DNA of 64,000 nt, from contig LEKQ01000001.1 of NCBI GenBank assembly GCA_001443005.1, forward strand, positions 1 through 64,000, read 5' to 3'. Shown here piece by piece: positions 1 to 10,192 of the stretch. Positions within the stretch are counted from its first letter, which is position 1, and each line of letters opens with the position of its first letter. The notes beneath the pieces are model-generated. The model did no database searches. It worked only from the letters and a program-made list of their open reading frames with translations, and had not been told where the DNA came from. Origin of the DNA: a bacterium GBS-1 (GTDB lineage: Bacteria; Synergistota; GBS-1). The position numbers and the translations under genes were made by a program.

Positions 1-67
<67 letters not shown>

Positions 68-115
68 CTTTAGGTGTTAGAGGTACGCTATTTTCTCTCA
101 AGCTGATTTATTAGT

Positions 116-193
116 GGGCCTATAGCTCAGTTAGGTGAGAGCGCACGCCTGATAAGCGTGAGGTCGGAGGTTCGAATCCTCCTAGGCCCACCA
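116..193 (+). tRNA. tRNA-Ile (anticodon GAT)
   Basis: A full cloverleaf is visible. The acceptor strand GGGCCTA (116-122) pairs with TAGGCCC (183-189). The anticodon arm carries GAT inside CACGCCTGATAAGCGTG, and the T arm contains GGTTCGAATCC. CCA is encoded at 191-193. Its place after 16S is the usual one for rRNA spacer tRNAs. Confidence 0.97.
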
Positions 194-203
194 ATTTATT
201 AAT

Positions 204-278
204 GGGGCGGTAGCTCAATGGGAGAGCGTCTGGTTTGCAACCAGAAGGTTGGGGGTTCGAATCCCCTCCGCTCCACCA
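204..278 (+). tRNA. tRNA-Ala (anticodon TGC)
   Basis: The acceptor GGGGCGG (204-210) pairs with CCGCTCC (268-274), which includes a G3:U70 wobble pair, the classic alanine identity element. The anticodon is TGC in TCTGGTTTGCAACCAGA. The T arm has GGTTCGAATCC and CCA is encoded at 276-278. It forms the usual Ile-Ala spacer pair with the preceding tRNA, but no 23S rRNA gene follows. Confidence 0.97.
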
Positions 279-301
279 AAATATGAACTTTGGAGAGAGG
301 G

Positions 302-330
302 GGCTGGAAGATAATCTCTTCCAGCCTTTT
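302..330 (+). terminator. Intrinsic terminator after tRNA-Ala
   Basis: A perfect 10-bp stem GGCTGGAAGA / TCTTCCAGCC (302-311 and 317-326) with loop TAATC is followed by TTTT (327-330). It sits 23 bases after tRNA-Ala and should end the 16S-tRNA-tRNA transcript here. Confidence 0.88.
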
Positions 331-338
331 ATGTTATT

Positions 339-568
339 ATGCGATTAGATAAGTTTTTAAAAAAGAGCGGTATAATAAAAAGAAGGACCTTAGCTCAGGA
401 GATGATAGAGAGGGGATTGGTTTTATTGAACGATAAGGAAGCTAAGCCCTCCTCTTCTGTTAAAATAGGAGACAAAATAAAGGTTTTCTTTCCCTTTAAG
501 GTGTTGATTTTTGAAGTCAAAGCTTTGGAAGAGGGGGATCTCGTTAAAATAGAGGGGATAGAACAATT

Positions 569-572
<4 letters not shown>
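339..572 (+). CDS. S4-domain RNA-binding protein (RqcP/Hsp15-like)
   Basis: This 77-residue protein is almost entirely one S4 RNA-binding domain. It begins MRLDKFLKKSGIIKRRTLAQ and continues with the usual glycine and 'V.IGD.I.V' turn around residues 26-50. Small stand-alone S4 proteins of this type (RqcP, Hsp15) bind large-subunit or tRNA-containing ribosomal complexes during rescue and quality control; that role is inferred from family resemblance only. The ATG lies 9 bases after the U-tract of the rRNA terminator and has no recognisable Shine-Dalgarno sequence, so either it is read by terminator read-through or its message is nearly leaderless. Its stop overlaps the phoU start (ATGA). Confidence 0.82.
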
Positions 573-2534
<1,962 letters not shown>

Positions 2535-2560
2535 TACTCTTAGGAAATGCAGAGGTCATT

Positions 2561-2591
2561 AAAGGGGGAGCTTTCCGAAAGCTCCCCCTTT
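2561..2591. terminator. Bidirectional intrinsic terminator
   Basis: A perfect 14-bp inverted repeat, with AAAGGGGGAGCTTT at 2561-2574 and its complement at 2578-2591 around a CCG loop, lies between the convergent enolase and TPR-protein genes. The stem ends give A/T tracts on both sides, so it can serve both strands. Confidence 0.85.
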
Positions 2592-2598
2592 AATTAAT

Positions 2599-4110
2599 TT
2601 ATGTTGTGTTGTCACTATCGTGTGAGTCTGAAGAGAGCGCGATGTTTATAAACCTCATCAACATGCCTTTGAACTCCTTTTTGTATCTACTTTTTTCTAG
2701 AGTTCTGTTAAGTTCCTCGAAGAAGGGTTTTGGAACGATGTTTGTGGCAATGTTCCAGTAAACCCCAAGTATAAGCGGATGTATCTGCCAGCATCTCTTC
2801 CAATAGTTTAGAGTCTTGGACATATTCCCTTGAAGTAGGCTAATTAGTCCTGCTACGAAGTATAGTAGAGCCTCTTCTTTAGGTATTAAGAGAGCATATT
2901 GGACTATGTCAAAAGCTGTTTCTACATCTCCCTGGTATATGCAGCATATAGCGAGATTGGCATAAGCGTAGGTATCTGTTGAGTCTATGTCTATGGCTTC
3001 TTCCCAATATTCTATAGCTTGGTCAAGTTTTCCAGTTTGTTGGCATAAAGCAGCTAAGGTTAGTATTATCTTTCTATCTTGGGGGCGGAGTTCCTTTAGC
3101 TTTTGAAAGCAAGCTAAAGCTGATTCATAGTTGCCTTGTGCCATGTAAGCTTCTCCCAGATTCTCTACGAGGGTGAGATTTTCATTGCCCTCCTTAAGCA
3201 GAGGTTCCCAAACTTCTATAGCTTCCTTGCTTTGTCCTTTCTTATGATAGAGCAGCCCCTTTAGGAACTTTACTTTTGAGTTCTCCGGTTCTTCAAGCAA
3301 AAGCTTATCTATTATCAAGGATGCCTCTTTCAGATTTCCCTTGGTGATCAAGTACTTTGCTGTGCTGATTAAAACTTCTTTATCATCTGGGAATAGGGCG
3401 TAAAGCTCTTTTAGTGTATTTCCTATCACTCCGTCTTCGGTTATATATTCGAGTAACTTAAGGAGCAGAAATCTTATCTCTTCCCTTCTTGAGCTGTCTT
3501 CCTCACTTCTTATAAGTTGGAGTAGGAGAGAAACCGCTTCTCTTGGTTTGAATATGTTTATATACACTTCAGCAAGGTGATAAGCTACCCTTATGTCCTT
3601 AGGGTGCTCTTCTTTCACTTCCTCCCAGAGCTTATAAGCCTCTTTTTCTCTGCCATCCTCGTATAGTATCTTACCTAAACTAATCTTAGCCTCCCAGTTG
3701 GTAGGGTCTACTTTTAGAACCCTTTCATAGTATTGCTTTGCTTCCTTTGTAGCCTTTCTTTCCAGATGATATTCAGCCAACGCTAATAAGGTTGGGATAT
3801 AATTGGGATTTTCCTGAAGTATCTCCATCCATTCTTTAATGGCATTGCTACTTTTTCCCTGTAATCGGTATACGAGTCCTAAGTTATGCTTCGCTGGTAA
3901 GTTTTTTCTGTCCATCAATAATATCTGCTTAAACTGAAGCTCCGCTCTGTAGAAATCTTTTATTATCGTATAGGTACGACCAAGCTCGAGGTGAGCTTCA
4001 ATATAGGTGGGATCTTCCCTTATGGCTTTCTTGAGAAGCTTGATAGCTTCTTCATAATTTCCTTTTTCTTTTTCCACTTTTCCCTTCTTTAACAAAAGTA
4101 TCTCTTTCAT
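2599..4110 (-). CDS. TPR-repeat protein of unknown specific function
   Basis: The protein is about 503 residues long, counted from the ATG at 4110 that is preceded by GGGTGAG; a TTG start at 4125 is possible. It is built almost wholly of tetratricopeptide repeats, with recurrent motifs such as 'A..LG..Y...G....A...W...L...P' from residue 1 to about 470. Alanine/glycine positions and the closing P.N/P.D are well kept (for example GNYEEAIKLLKKAIREDP). No signal peptide, membrane segment or catalytic domain is visible, so it is probably a cytoplasmic scaffold or adaptor. It lies directly downstream of polA on the same strand and is probably cotranscribed. Its partner cannot be told from sequence. 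Confidence 0.8.
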   Translation of the reverse strand: MKEILLLKKGKVEKEKGNYEEAIKLLKKAIREDPTYIEAHLELGRTYTIIKDFYRAELQFKQILLMDRKNLPAKHNLGLVYRLQGKSSNAIKEWMEILQENPNYIPTLLALAEYHLERKATKEAKQYYERVLKVDPTNWEAKISLGKILYEDGREKEAYKLWEEVKEEHPKDIRVAYHLAEVYINIFKPREAVSLLLQLIRSEEDSSRREEIRFLLLKLLEYITEDGVIGNTLKELYALFPDDKEVLISTAKYLITKGNLKEASLIIDKLLLEEPENSKVKFLKGLLYHKKGQSKEAIEVWEPLLKEGNENLTLVENLGEAYMAQGNYESALACFQKLKELRPQDRKIILTLAALCQQTGKLDQAIEYWEEAIDIDSTDTYAYANLAICCIYQGDVETAFDIVQYALLIPKEEALLYFVAGLISLLQGNMSKTLNYWKRCWQIHPLILGVYWNIATNIVPKPFFEELNRTLEKSRYKKEFKGMLMRFINIALSSDSHDSDNTT

Positions 4111-4146
4111 CTTCTCACCCGTCAACTTCTTTCAGGAAGATTTTAA

Positions 4147-6747
4147 TCAAGAAACATGCTTCTTATATTCTATCATATCTCCCCAATTTTTTCCCACTTT
4201 AATACTAACTTTTATCGGAACAGAGAGTTTGATTACACTCGTCATTATACTTTCTATCTTTTCTATATCTTCGTGAAGCTTTTCTTCAGGTCCCTCGAAG
4301 AGGAGTTCGTCGTGGATTTGGAGAAGTATCTTAAAAGCATTGAGTCTTCTATGTAGCTCTATCATCGCAAGCTTTATTATGTCTGCTGCACTACCTTGCA
4401 TTGGTGTATTTATAGCACATCTTTCTGCTTGCTCCCTTAGCTTCTTATATCTACTGTTTATCCCCTCTATCTTTCTTTTTCTTCCTAAGATGGTTTTAAC
4501 GAAACCATTCTCTCGCGCTTCATCAAGGAGTTTTTCTATGAACTCTTTAACCTTAGGATACTTCGAGAAGTATCTCTTTATATACTCTTCAGCCTCTCTT
4601 TGGGAAATCCCTAATTCTTGAGCTAATCCATGGGGGCTCATTCCATATATTACGCCAAAGTTTATGACCTTTGCCATTCTCCTTTGCTCTTCAGTTACCT
4701 CTTCTTCCCTAACTCCAAAAAGCTCGGAAGCCGTTTTTGAGTGTATATCCAAGTTTCTCTCAAAGGCTTCCAGTAGCTTTGGATCCTGAGAGAAGTGCGC
4801 TAAGATCCTAAGCTCTATTTGGGAATAGTCAGCAGAGATGAAGATATTCTTCTCATCCCTTACCCTAAAGGCTCTTCTTATCGCCTTTCCTAGAGGCGTT
4901 TTAACTGGTATGTTTTGTAGGTTAGGATCGCTCGATGAAAGCCTGCCTGTGGCAGTTATAGTTTGATTGAAGCTAGTATGTATACATCTTGTTCTAGGAT
5001 GGATTAACTTAGGTAAGCTCGAGATATAGGAGCTCTTGATCTTCGAAAGCTGTCTATAAAGAAGGATTTTCTCTATAGCATCGCTGTAAGGATTTTTTTG
5101 TCTCATCAGTTCTATGAGCGTTTGGGCATCTGTCGACAGCTTTTTGCCTTTGCTTGGTGAATCTATCTTAAGATGCTCAAATAATACCTCTCCAAGTTGC
5201 TTTGGCGAATTGAGGTTAAATCTTAACCCTAGGCGGGAAAAGATATCCTCTTCCAATTTCTTTATCTCTTTTTCCATCTCCGCTTCAAGCGAGAGCAAGG
5301 CGATATCATCTACCATGATTCCTTCAATTTCCATATCTGCAAGTACGTTCATTAGAGGAAGCTCAACCTTTTCAAAAAGGTTGAGAAGCTCGTTCTCTTC
5401 AAGTTCTCTTTTCAATATAGGCTTTAAAGTGAAGGCGAGTTCTGCTTCTCTTGCGAGTCTTCTAATCTTATCTCCTTCCGAAAGATATTCTCCCAAGTAA
5501 GATAAGGAAAGGTTTTCTAAAGAGTGAGAGTTTCTCTCAGGATCTATAAGATAGGAGGCTAAGGCCAGATCAAAACTTATTTCTTTCAAATCAAACCCCT
5601 CTCTCTTGATAATGGTTAGGTCCCTTTTTAAATCACAACCTATTTTAGGTATATCCGAGGAGAAGATGTAATGAAGCTGATTTAAGAGCTCAAATATGGG
5701 AAAGAATTTCGTAGGAAATATGAAAGCCTTGTGAGGTGTTGACAAACATATACTTTCTATGCTTGCCCACATAGGGGGATGCTCACTGGTTGAAACTTTA
5801 ATGTAAAGTTCCTCTGCCTCTTTAAGCTCCTTTAATGCATTTTTGAGGTCTTGGTTCGTTTGAACTAAGGAAAAAGGCATTTTAGGTTTTATTTCAACAA
5901 TCTCTTCTGTTAATCCCAATTCGCTTATAATGCTTTGAAACTCTAACCTCTTTAGGAAGCTGAGCAGCTTGACCCTATCTGGCTGAGATATCTTGAGGCT
6001 CTCTATATCTATATTGAGAGGGAGGTCTCTTCTTATGGTTGCTAAGGACAGATAGGTTTTTAAACGTTCTTTATTTTCCATTATTAAGTCCAGTCCAGAT
6101 TTCGATATGATCTCCTCTATGCTTCCGTATTTCTTCAGGAGCTCGATAGCTCTTTTGGGACCTATTGATGGGATTCCGGGGATGTTGTCTGATTGGTCTC
6201 CCTTTAGTGCTATAAAGTGCGGTATCTTATTTGGTTCTATTCCATATTCCCCTATAACTCTTTTTAGGTCATAAACTTCGATATCTGAGATTCCTTTGAT
6301 GGTTCTTAAAAGCTTTGTTTTATCACTCACAAGTTGAAGAGCATCTCTATCTCCGCTTACAATGAAAACTTCGTATCCTTCCTGTTCTGCCTTTAGCGAT
6401 AGGGTTCCTATTATGTCGTCAGCTTCGAAACCTTCAAATTCGAGGGTCTTTATACCTAAGGCGTTCAGGATCTCCTTAGTTATGCTTATCTGTGGTTTTA
6501 AGTCATCTGGCATTTCAGGTCGAGTTATTTTATAATCTGTAAACTCCTTGTGTCTAAAGGTTGGTTTTGGTGTGTCAAAGGCTACCCCGCAATGGGAAGG
6601 GTTATACTCCTTGAACAGCTTTATTAGCATTTTTAGTAAGCCGTAAGTAGCATTCGTTGGAAAACCATCTTTAGTTCTTAAAGGGGGTAGAGCGTAGAAA
6701 GCTCGATATAATAAGCTGTGGCCATCTATCAGAATTAACCTTTTCAA
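4147..6747 (-). CDS. polA: DNA polymerase I
   Basis: This 866-residue polymerase fills gaps and removes RNA primers in replication and repair. Residues 1 to about 290 form the 5'-nuclease domain (LILIDGHSLLYRAFYALP, then GFEADDIIGTL and GDQSDNIPG). About 290-470 is the 3'-5' exonuclease-like domain; its first acidic motif is not recognisable and the third is altered, so proofreading is probably lost, as in several thermophilic Pol I enzymes. About 480-866 is the polymerase domain: motif A DYSQIELR with Asp640, O-helix RRMAKVINFGVIYGM with Phe at the sugar-discriminating site, and motif C HDE with Asp813. The start is TTG, preceded by AGAGGTGA. It heads a two-gene minus-strand unit. Confidence 0.97.
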   Translation of the reverse strand: MKRLILIDGHSLLYRAFYALPPLRTKDGFPTNATYGLLKMLIKLFKEYNPSHCGVAFDTPKPTFRHKEFTDYKITRPEMPDDLKPQISITKEILNALGIKTLEFEGFEADDIIGTLSLKAEQEGYEVFIVSGDRDALQLVSDKTKLLRTIKGISDIEVYDLKRVIGEYGIEPNKIPHFIALKGDQSDNIPGIPSIGPKRAIELLKKYGSIEEIISKSGLDLIMENKERLKTYLSLATIRRDLPLNIDIESLKISQPDRVKLLSFLKRLEFQSIISELGLTEEIVEIKPKMPFSLVQTNQDLKNALKELKEAEELYIKVSTSEHPPMWASIESICLSTPHKAFIFPTKFFPIFELLNQLHYIFSSDIPKIGCDLKRDLTIIKREGFDLKEISFDLALASYLIDPERNSHSLENLSLSYLGEYLSEGDKIRRLAREAELAFTLKPILKRELEENELLNLFEKVELPLMNVLADMEIEGIMVDDIALLSLEAEMEKEIKKLEEDIFSRLGLRFNLNSPKQLGEVLFEHLKIDSPSKGKKLSTDAQTLIELMRQKNPYSDAIEKILLYRQLSKIKSSYISSLPKLIHPRTRCIHTSFNQTITATGRLSSSDPNLQNIPVKTPLGKAIRRAFRVRDEKNIFISADYSQIELRILAHFSQDPKLLEAFERNLDIHSKTASELFGVREEEVTEEQRRMAKVINFGVIYGMSPHGLAQELGISQREAEEYIKRYFSKYPKVKEFIEKLLDEARENGFVKTILGRKRKIEGINSRYKKLREQAERCAINTPMQGSAADIIKLAMIELHRRLNAFKILLQIHDELLFEGPEEKLHEDIEKIESIMTSVIKLSVPIKVSIKVGKNWGDMIEYKKHVS

Positions 6748-6772
6748 TCTAGTTCACCTCTCTTGATTTTTC

Positions 6773-6801
6773 TTGAACGTCTTTTTCCTTTATTGTAAAA
6801 T
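6773..6801 (+). promoter_or_regulatory. Sigma-70-type promoter of the FBP aldolase/phosphatase gene
   Basis: TTGAAC (6773-6778) and TAAAAT (6796-6801) are spaced by 17 bases, which is the ideal arrangement. The predicted start near 6808 leaves a short leader with GGAAGGAGG just before the ATG at 6841. The gene diverges from polA and has its own terminator, so it appears to be a single-gene unit. Confidence 0.75.
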
Positions 6802-6840
6802 AGAAGCAGCTAAAAGTAAATGGAAGGAGGTTGTATGTGA

Positions 6841-7929
6841 ATGATTACCGTTTCCTTAATTAAAGCTGACGTTGGTAGCTTTCCTGGTCACACACAGGCT
6901 CCTAAGAAGCTTGTTGATAAGTGTAAAGAATTTTTAGAGGAGGTTAAAGGTCAATTAATAGTAGATTATTATGTTACGAGGTGCGGGGATGACCTTCAAT
7001 TATTGATGACGCATCACAAGGGAGTGGATAATGAGGAAATTCATGCCCTAGCTTGGTCTGTATTTGAGAGGGTGGCTAACATAGCAATAGAGGATAAGCT
7101 TTACGGAGCAGGACAAGATCTTCTTGCTGATGCTTTCTCCGGGAATATAAGAGGGTTAGGACCGGGATGTGCCGAAATGGAATTTGAGGAAAGAGAAGCC
7201 GAATCGATCGTGACTTTTATGTGCGATAAGACTGATCCTGCTGCTTTTAACCTGCCCCTGTTTAAGATATTTGCGGATCCCTTTAATACGCCAGGCCTGG
7301 TTATAGACAAAAAGCTAACTCAGGGTTTCGTCTTTGAGGTGCATGATCTGTTAGGTGGAAAGAAAATTTCCCTTAAGACGCCAGAGGAGATGTATGAACT
7401 TTTAGCATTGATAGGAAATCGAGATCGCTACGCGATAAAGAGAGTTTATAGGAAGGATGGCCTTCTTGCTGCTGTTGTTAGCACTGAGAAGCTAAGTCTT
7501 ATAGCTGGTGAGTATGTGGGCAAGGATGATCCTGTAGCATTGGTCCGCTGTCAGGGAGGGCTTCCTGCTGTTGGAGAGGTCTTGGAACCTTTCGCTTTCC
7601 CTCAACTCGTTGCGGGATGGATGAGGGGGTCTCATTGGGGGCCACTTATGCCAGTTTCGGAAAAGGATGCCAACCCAAGCAGGTTCGATGGCCCTCCTCG
7701 CATTATAGCTCTTGGTTTCCAACTTAGGAATGGGAAGCTTTTGGGGCCTATTGATCTGTTTGCTGATGTTGCCTTTGACAGGGCAAGAGCTTTAGCGAAC
7801 GAGATAGCTGATTATATAAGAATGCATGGTCCCTTCCAGCCTCATCGACTTTCGGAGGAGCAGATGGAATACACTACTTTGCCTCATGTGCTTGAGAAAC
7901 TAAGTTCACGCTTCGCACCTATAGAGTGA
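6841..7929 (+). CDS. fbp: Bifunctional fructose-1,6-bisphosphate aldolase/phosphatase
   Basis: This 362-residue enzyme joins the two triose phosphates and then removes the 1-phosphate to give fructose 6-phosphate, making gluconeogenesis one-way. It belongs to the archaeal-type class V FBPase family, also found in thermophilic bacteria. Family marks are the N-terminal LIKADVGSFPGHT, CGDDLQLLMTH, GGLPAVGEV, GSHWGPLMPV and RFDGPPRIIALGFQL. The segment EYVGKDDP places Tyr225 and Lys228 at the family's switchable active site, where the Lys forms the Schiff base. The ATG follows GGAAGGAGG. Such enzymes suit a heat-loving organism, because they avoid build-up of labile triose phosphates. Confidence 0.95.
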   Translation: MITVSLIKADVGSFPGHTQAPKKLVDKCKEFLEEVKGQLIVDYYVTRCGDDLQLLMTHHKGVDNEEIHALAWSVFERVANIAIEDKLYGAGQDLLADAFSGNIRGLGPGCAEMEFEEREAESIVTFMCDKTDPAAFNLPLFKIFADPFNTPGLVIDKKLTQGFVFEVHDLLGGKKISLKTPEEMYELLALIGNRDRYAIKRVYRKDGLLAAVVSTEKLSLIAGEYVGKDDPVALVRCQGGLPAVGEVLEPFAFPQLVAGWMRGSHWGPLMPVSEKDANPSRFDGPPRIIALGFQLRNGKLLGPIDLFADVAFDRARALANEIADYIRMHGPFQPHRLSEEQMEYTTLPHVLEKLSSRFAPIE

Positions 7930-7943
7930 AGAGAAGATTCTCG

Positions 7944-7973
7944 CGGGGGCTTGATATCAAGCCCCCGGCTTTT
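7944..7973 (+). terminator. Intrinsic terminator after the FBP aldolase/phosphatase gene
   Basis: The near-perfect palindrome CGGGGGCTTGATATCAAGCC and onwards (7944-7967) forms a 10-bp GC-rich stem with an ATAT loop, followed by GCTTTT. On the minus strand no T-run follows the stem, so it mainly serves the plus-strand gene. Its end overlaps the stop codon of the convergent DUF4097 gene. Confidence 0.85.
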
Positions 7974-9207
7974 ATTTCTTTCTTATATTGATATCTCCTT
8001 CGGAAGTGGTTAACTTTACTAAGGCCTTATATTGATTTAGAACGCCTGTAAGCTCATCTCTGCTGCTTTGGGTAACTATGAGGGGTAGTTCGCAGGTGAT
8101 AATACCCTTTATGGTCTTGGCCACTATCGCTGTAGAGGCATCTGTGGGAATTTTAACGTTTATGGTGCCCTCTGAGGTTTCAACTATATACCTGCCGTTT
8201 TCCTTAATCACCGTATCAAGGTTTATATCTCCTGTATTAGATGAAAGCTCTATGCGGTAAGAATGCTTGTTTCCCAAGGTTAAAGAGCCCTGCTTGAAAT
8301 GTACAGTAATGTTCCCTTCTATATCATCAAGGAGCATATCTCCTTCTTCGACGACTATGTTAAGGTTTTTCTCTATATGTTCCCCTATTATTCTGGTTTT
8401 AGTAGCTTTGACTTCCGCGTTTCCCTTAACGTCAAAAATGGATATACTGCCCTTGCCAACGCTGACGGTTACGTTCTGCTTTGAATGAAACACCTTAATG
8501 TTTCCTTCGGAGCTCTCTACATCTACATTGCCGTTTATGTTCTCTGCATGTATCTCCCCCTTCTCAGTTATTATGGTTACGTTTCCTCCAATGTTACTAA
8601 TGAGTACGCTTCCAGAGGAAGTTTGAGCGTGAACGTTTCCCATGACATTTCTTATAAAGACGTTCCCTGAGGATGTTTTTACCTTTAGGTTTTTATTTAG
8701 ATCACTTATGAAGACATCACTTTCTTCCGCTTCTATAGCTATATTTAAGCTCCTTGGTATGAAGATTTTGTAGCTGACATAGCCTCTTTTCCCGTTAGCT
8801 TGCGGGAGGAAAGTTTCCAAAGATATGTTCTCATCTCTTTGTATTATCCTGATCTCAATATCTTTGGATAACTCTTGAGCTTCTTTTTTGTTCCTTCCCC
8901 AGGTATGCTTTACCGCTGTTACCTTTAAAAGCATTTGATCCCAAGATTTGACCACTATATCTCCAGCCTTATTGGTACAGGAAAGTAAAGCGTTTTCTGA
9001 AACAAGCAGCAGCTTCTCAAAAGGTTCAGTATGTTCTATAAGAGCTTCACTCTTCACCACACTTTCAGTTACCATGAGCATTCCTCCCTTGGGGGTAATT
9101 TCTTCTTCCTTCAAAGATCTATATGTAAGGTCACCCTTAAGTGGGGTAACCGTTTCTGGGGTTTTTGGTTTGAAGAACTTAAATATCTCACCTATAAGTA
9201 TGGCCAT
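7972..9207 (-). CDS. DUF4097-family beta-roll protein (second of pair)
   Basis: The protein has 411 residues from the ATG at 9207, which has GAGGAGG about 9 bases upstream and is preferred over an upstream in-frame start at 9252. From about residue 100 it is a chain of short beta-rungs with recurring 'SS-G-N/S-V' turns (KTSSGNVFI, QTSSGSVLI, SSEGNIKVF, TSEGTINV), as in the DUF4097 (YvlB/LiaG-like) putative adhesin domain. There is no signal peptide or membrane segment, so it is probably cytoplasmic or exported by an unknown route. It overlaps the preceding gene by 20 bases, so the two are translationally coupled paralogues. Function unknown. Confidence 0.8.
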   Translation of the reverse strand: MAILIGEIFKFFKPKTPETVTPLKGDLTYRSLKEEEITPKGGMLMVTESVVKSEALIEHTEPFEKLLLVSENALLSCTNKAGDIVVKSWDQMLLKVTAVKHTWGRNKKEAQELSKDIEIRIIQRDENISLETFLPQANGKRGYVSYKIFIPRSLNIAIEAEESDVFISDLNKNLKVKTSSGNVFIRNVMGNVHAQTSSGSVLISNIGGNVTIITEKGEIHAENINGNVDVESSEGNIKVFHSKQNVTVSVGKGSISIFDVKGNAEVKATKTRIIGEHIEKNLNIVVEEGDMLLDDIEGNITVHFKQGSLTLGNKHSYRIELSSNTGDINLDTVIKENGRYIVETSEGTINVKIPTDASTAIVAKTIKGIITCELPLIVTQSSRDELTGVLNQYKALVKLTTSEGDINIRKK

Positions 9208-10135
9208 CTTCTTTTTCCTCCTCAAGCTTATGGAGAACATAAATATTACCACTTGATGTCTTTAAGGCTAAGGAACTTTCGCCCGATCCTAAGCGCATTT
9301 CATTTCCTTCTAGGGTAAAGGGAGGTTCACTAAGAATTTTACCACATTTTGTTTCCAATCTTACATGGCAGGAGGAGTGAAAAGGAAGCTTAAGCTTTAT
9401 GTACCCTGAATAGCTTTCGAGATCATACGCTCCTTCCTTTATTGGATTGATATCGGCTTTTATGTTTCCGCTCGAAGTTTTAACGCTAAGCAGGAGCGCT
9501 TCTATTCCTTTTAATGTTATGTTGCCGCTTTTATTTCTAACATATATGGCTCCAAGGCATTCTTCTAAAAAAATGTCTCCGCTTTCGTTTTTTACGTTCA
9601 TCTCTCCAGAAAAGCCCTTTATAGTTATTCTACCGCTTGAGCTCTCCACCGATATTTTCCCCTCGGAGTTTTTAATCTCTATATCAGCTGGACCAGATAG
9701 GATGCTTAAGCTTCCCTTCACATTTTGTATCTTCGTAAGGAGCTTATCTTTGTAAGACAAGTTTATATAACCTTCTTTTCTGCTTCCATTAAGCTTTTGT
9801 AGACCAGTGTCTATCTCTAAGTTAATATAGGGTGGAGCAAAAACGTCAAGGTCTACACCTATCTTCACGTCTGGTGTTAATATAAACAGAGGTACGCTAA
9901 CCTCTAAGCTTAGCCCTTTTTCTGATTCCTTTTCTTTTAACTCAATATGCTTAAGTCTTTTCTCAGCTTCCTGTTCAGAGAAATCTCCTGTAAGATGTTT
10001 AGTTATCGTGAGTTTTAATCTATGGGAGTTCCATGTTTTAAGTTTCGTATTTCCATATAGGTTTCTTATAAAGATCCTTTTCTCTTCACCTATAACTATC
10101 TCTTTTTCTTCAACTTGGGCAAAGGATCCCTTCAT
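9188..10135 (-). CDS. DUF4097-family beta-roll protein (first of pair)
   Basis: This 315-residue protein has an N-terminal region of about 110 residues with little similarity to known domains, then a repeated beta-rung region (about 120-305). That region is rich in 'SSGRITI', 'ESGDIFL', 'KSGNITL' and 'TSSGNIK' turns typical of DUF4097 domains. No signal peptide or transmembrane helix is present. The ATG has AAGGAGAG upstream. It is the first gene of a two-gene minus-strand unit and is divergent from a small coiled-coil protein across a 57-base gap that holds a palindrome (10155-10168). DUF4097 proteins elsewhere are linked to envelope-stress loci, but nothing here proves that role. Confidence 0.8.
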   Translation of the reverse strand: MKGSFAQVEEKEIVIGEEKRIFIRNLYGNTKLKTWNSHRLKLTITKHLTGDFSEQEAEKRLKHIELKEKESEKGLSLEVSVPLFILTPDVKIGVDLDVFAPPYINLEIDTGLQKLNGSRKEGYINLSYKDKLLTKIQNVKGSLSILSGPADIEIKNSEGKISVESSSGRITIKGFSGEMNVKNESGDIFLEECLGAIYVRNKSGNITLKGIEALLLSVKTSSGNIKADINPIKEGAYDLESYSGYIKLKLPFHSSCHVRLETKCGKILSEPPFTLEGNEMRLGSGESSLALKTSSGNIYVLHKLEEEKEDGHTYR

Positions 10136-10154
10136 TTTCCTTCTCTCCTTTTAA

Positions 10155-10176
10155 ACTTTCGAGAAAGTGGTATAAT
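10155..10176 (+). promoter_or_regulatory. Promoter -10 with overlapping palindrome (candidate operator)
   Basis: TATAAT at 10171-10176 is a consensus -10 element 17 bases before the ATG of the small coiled-coil gene. The -35 is unclear; TTTAAA/TTAAAC near 10150-10156 is a weak match at short spacing. The perfect palindrome ACTTTC-GA-GAAAGT (10155-10168) fills the spacer just ahead of the -10, where a repressor would block RNA polymerase. It also lies about 20 bases upstream of the divergent DUF4097 gene. Confidence 0.5.
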
Positions 10177-10192
10177 CAGATAGGAGGGGAAG

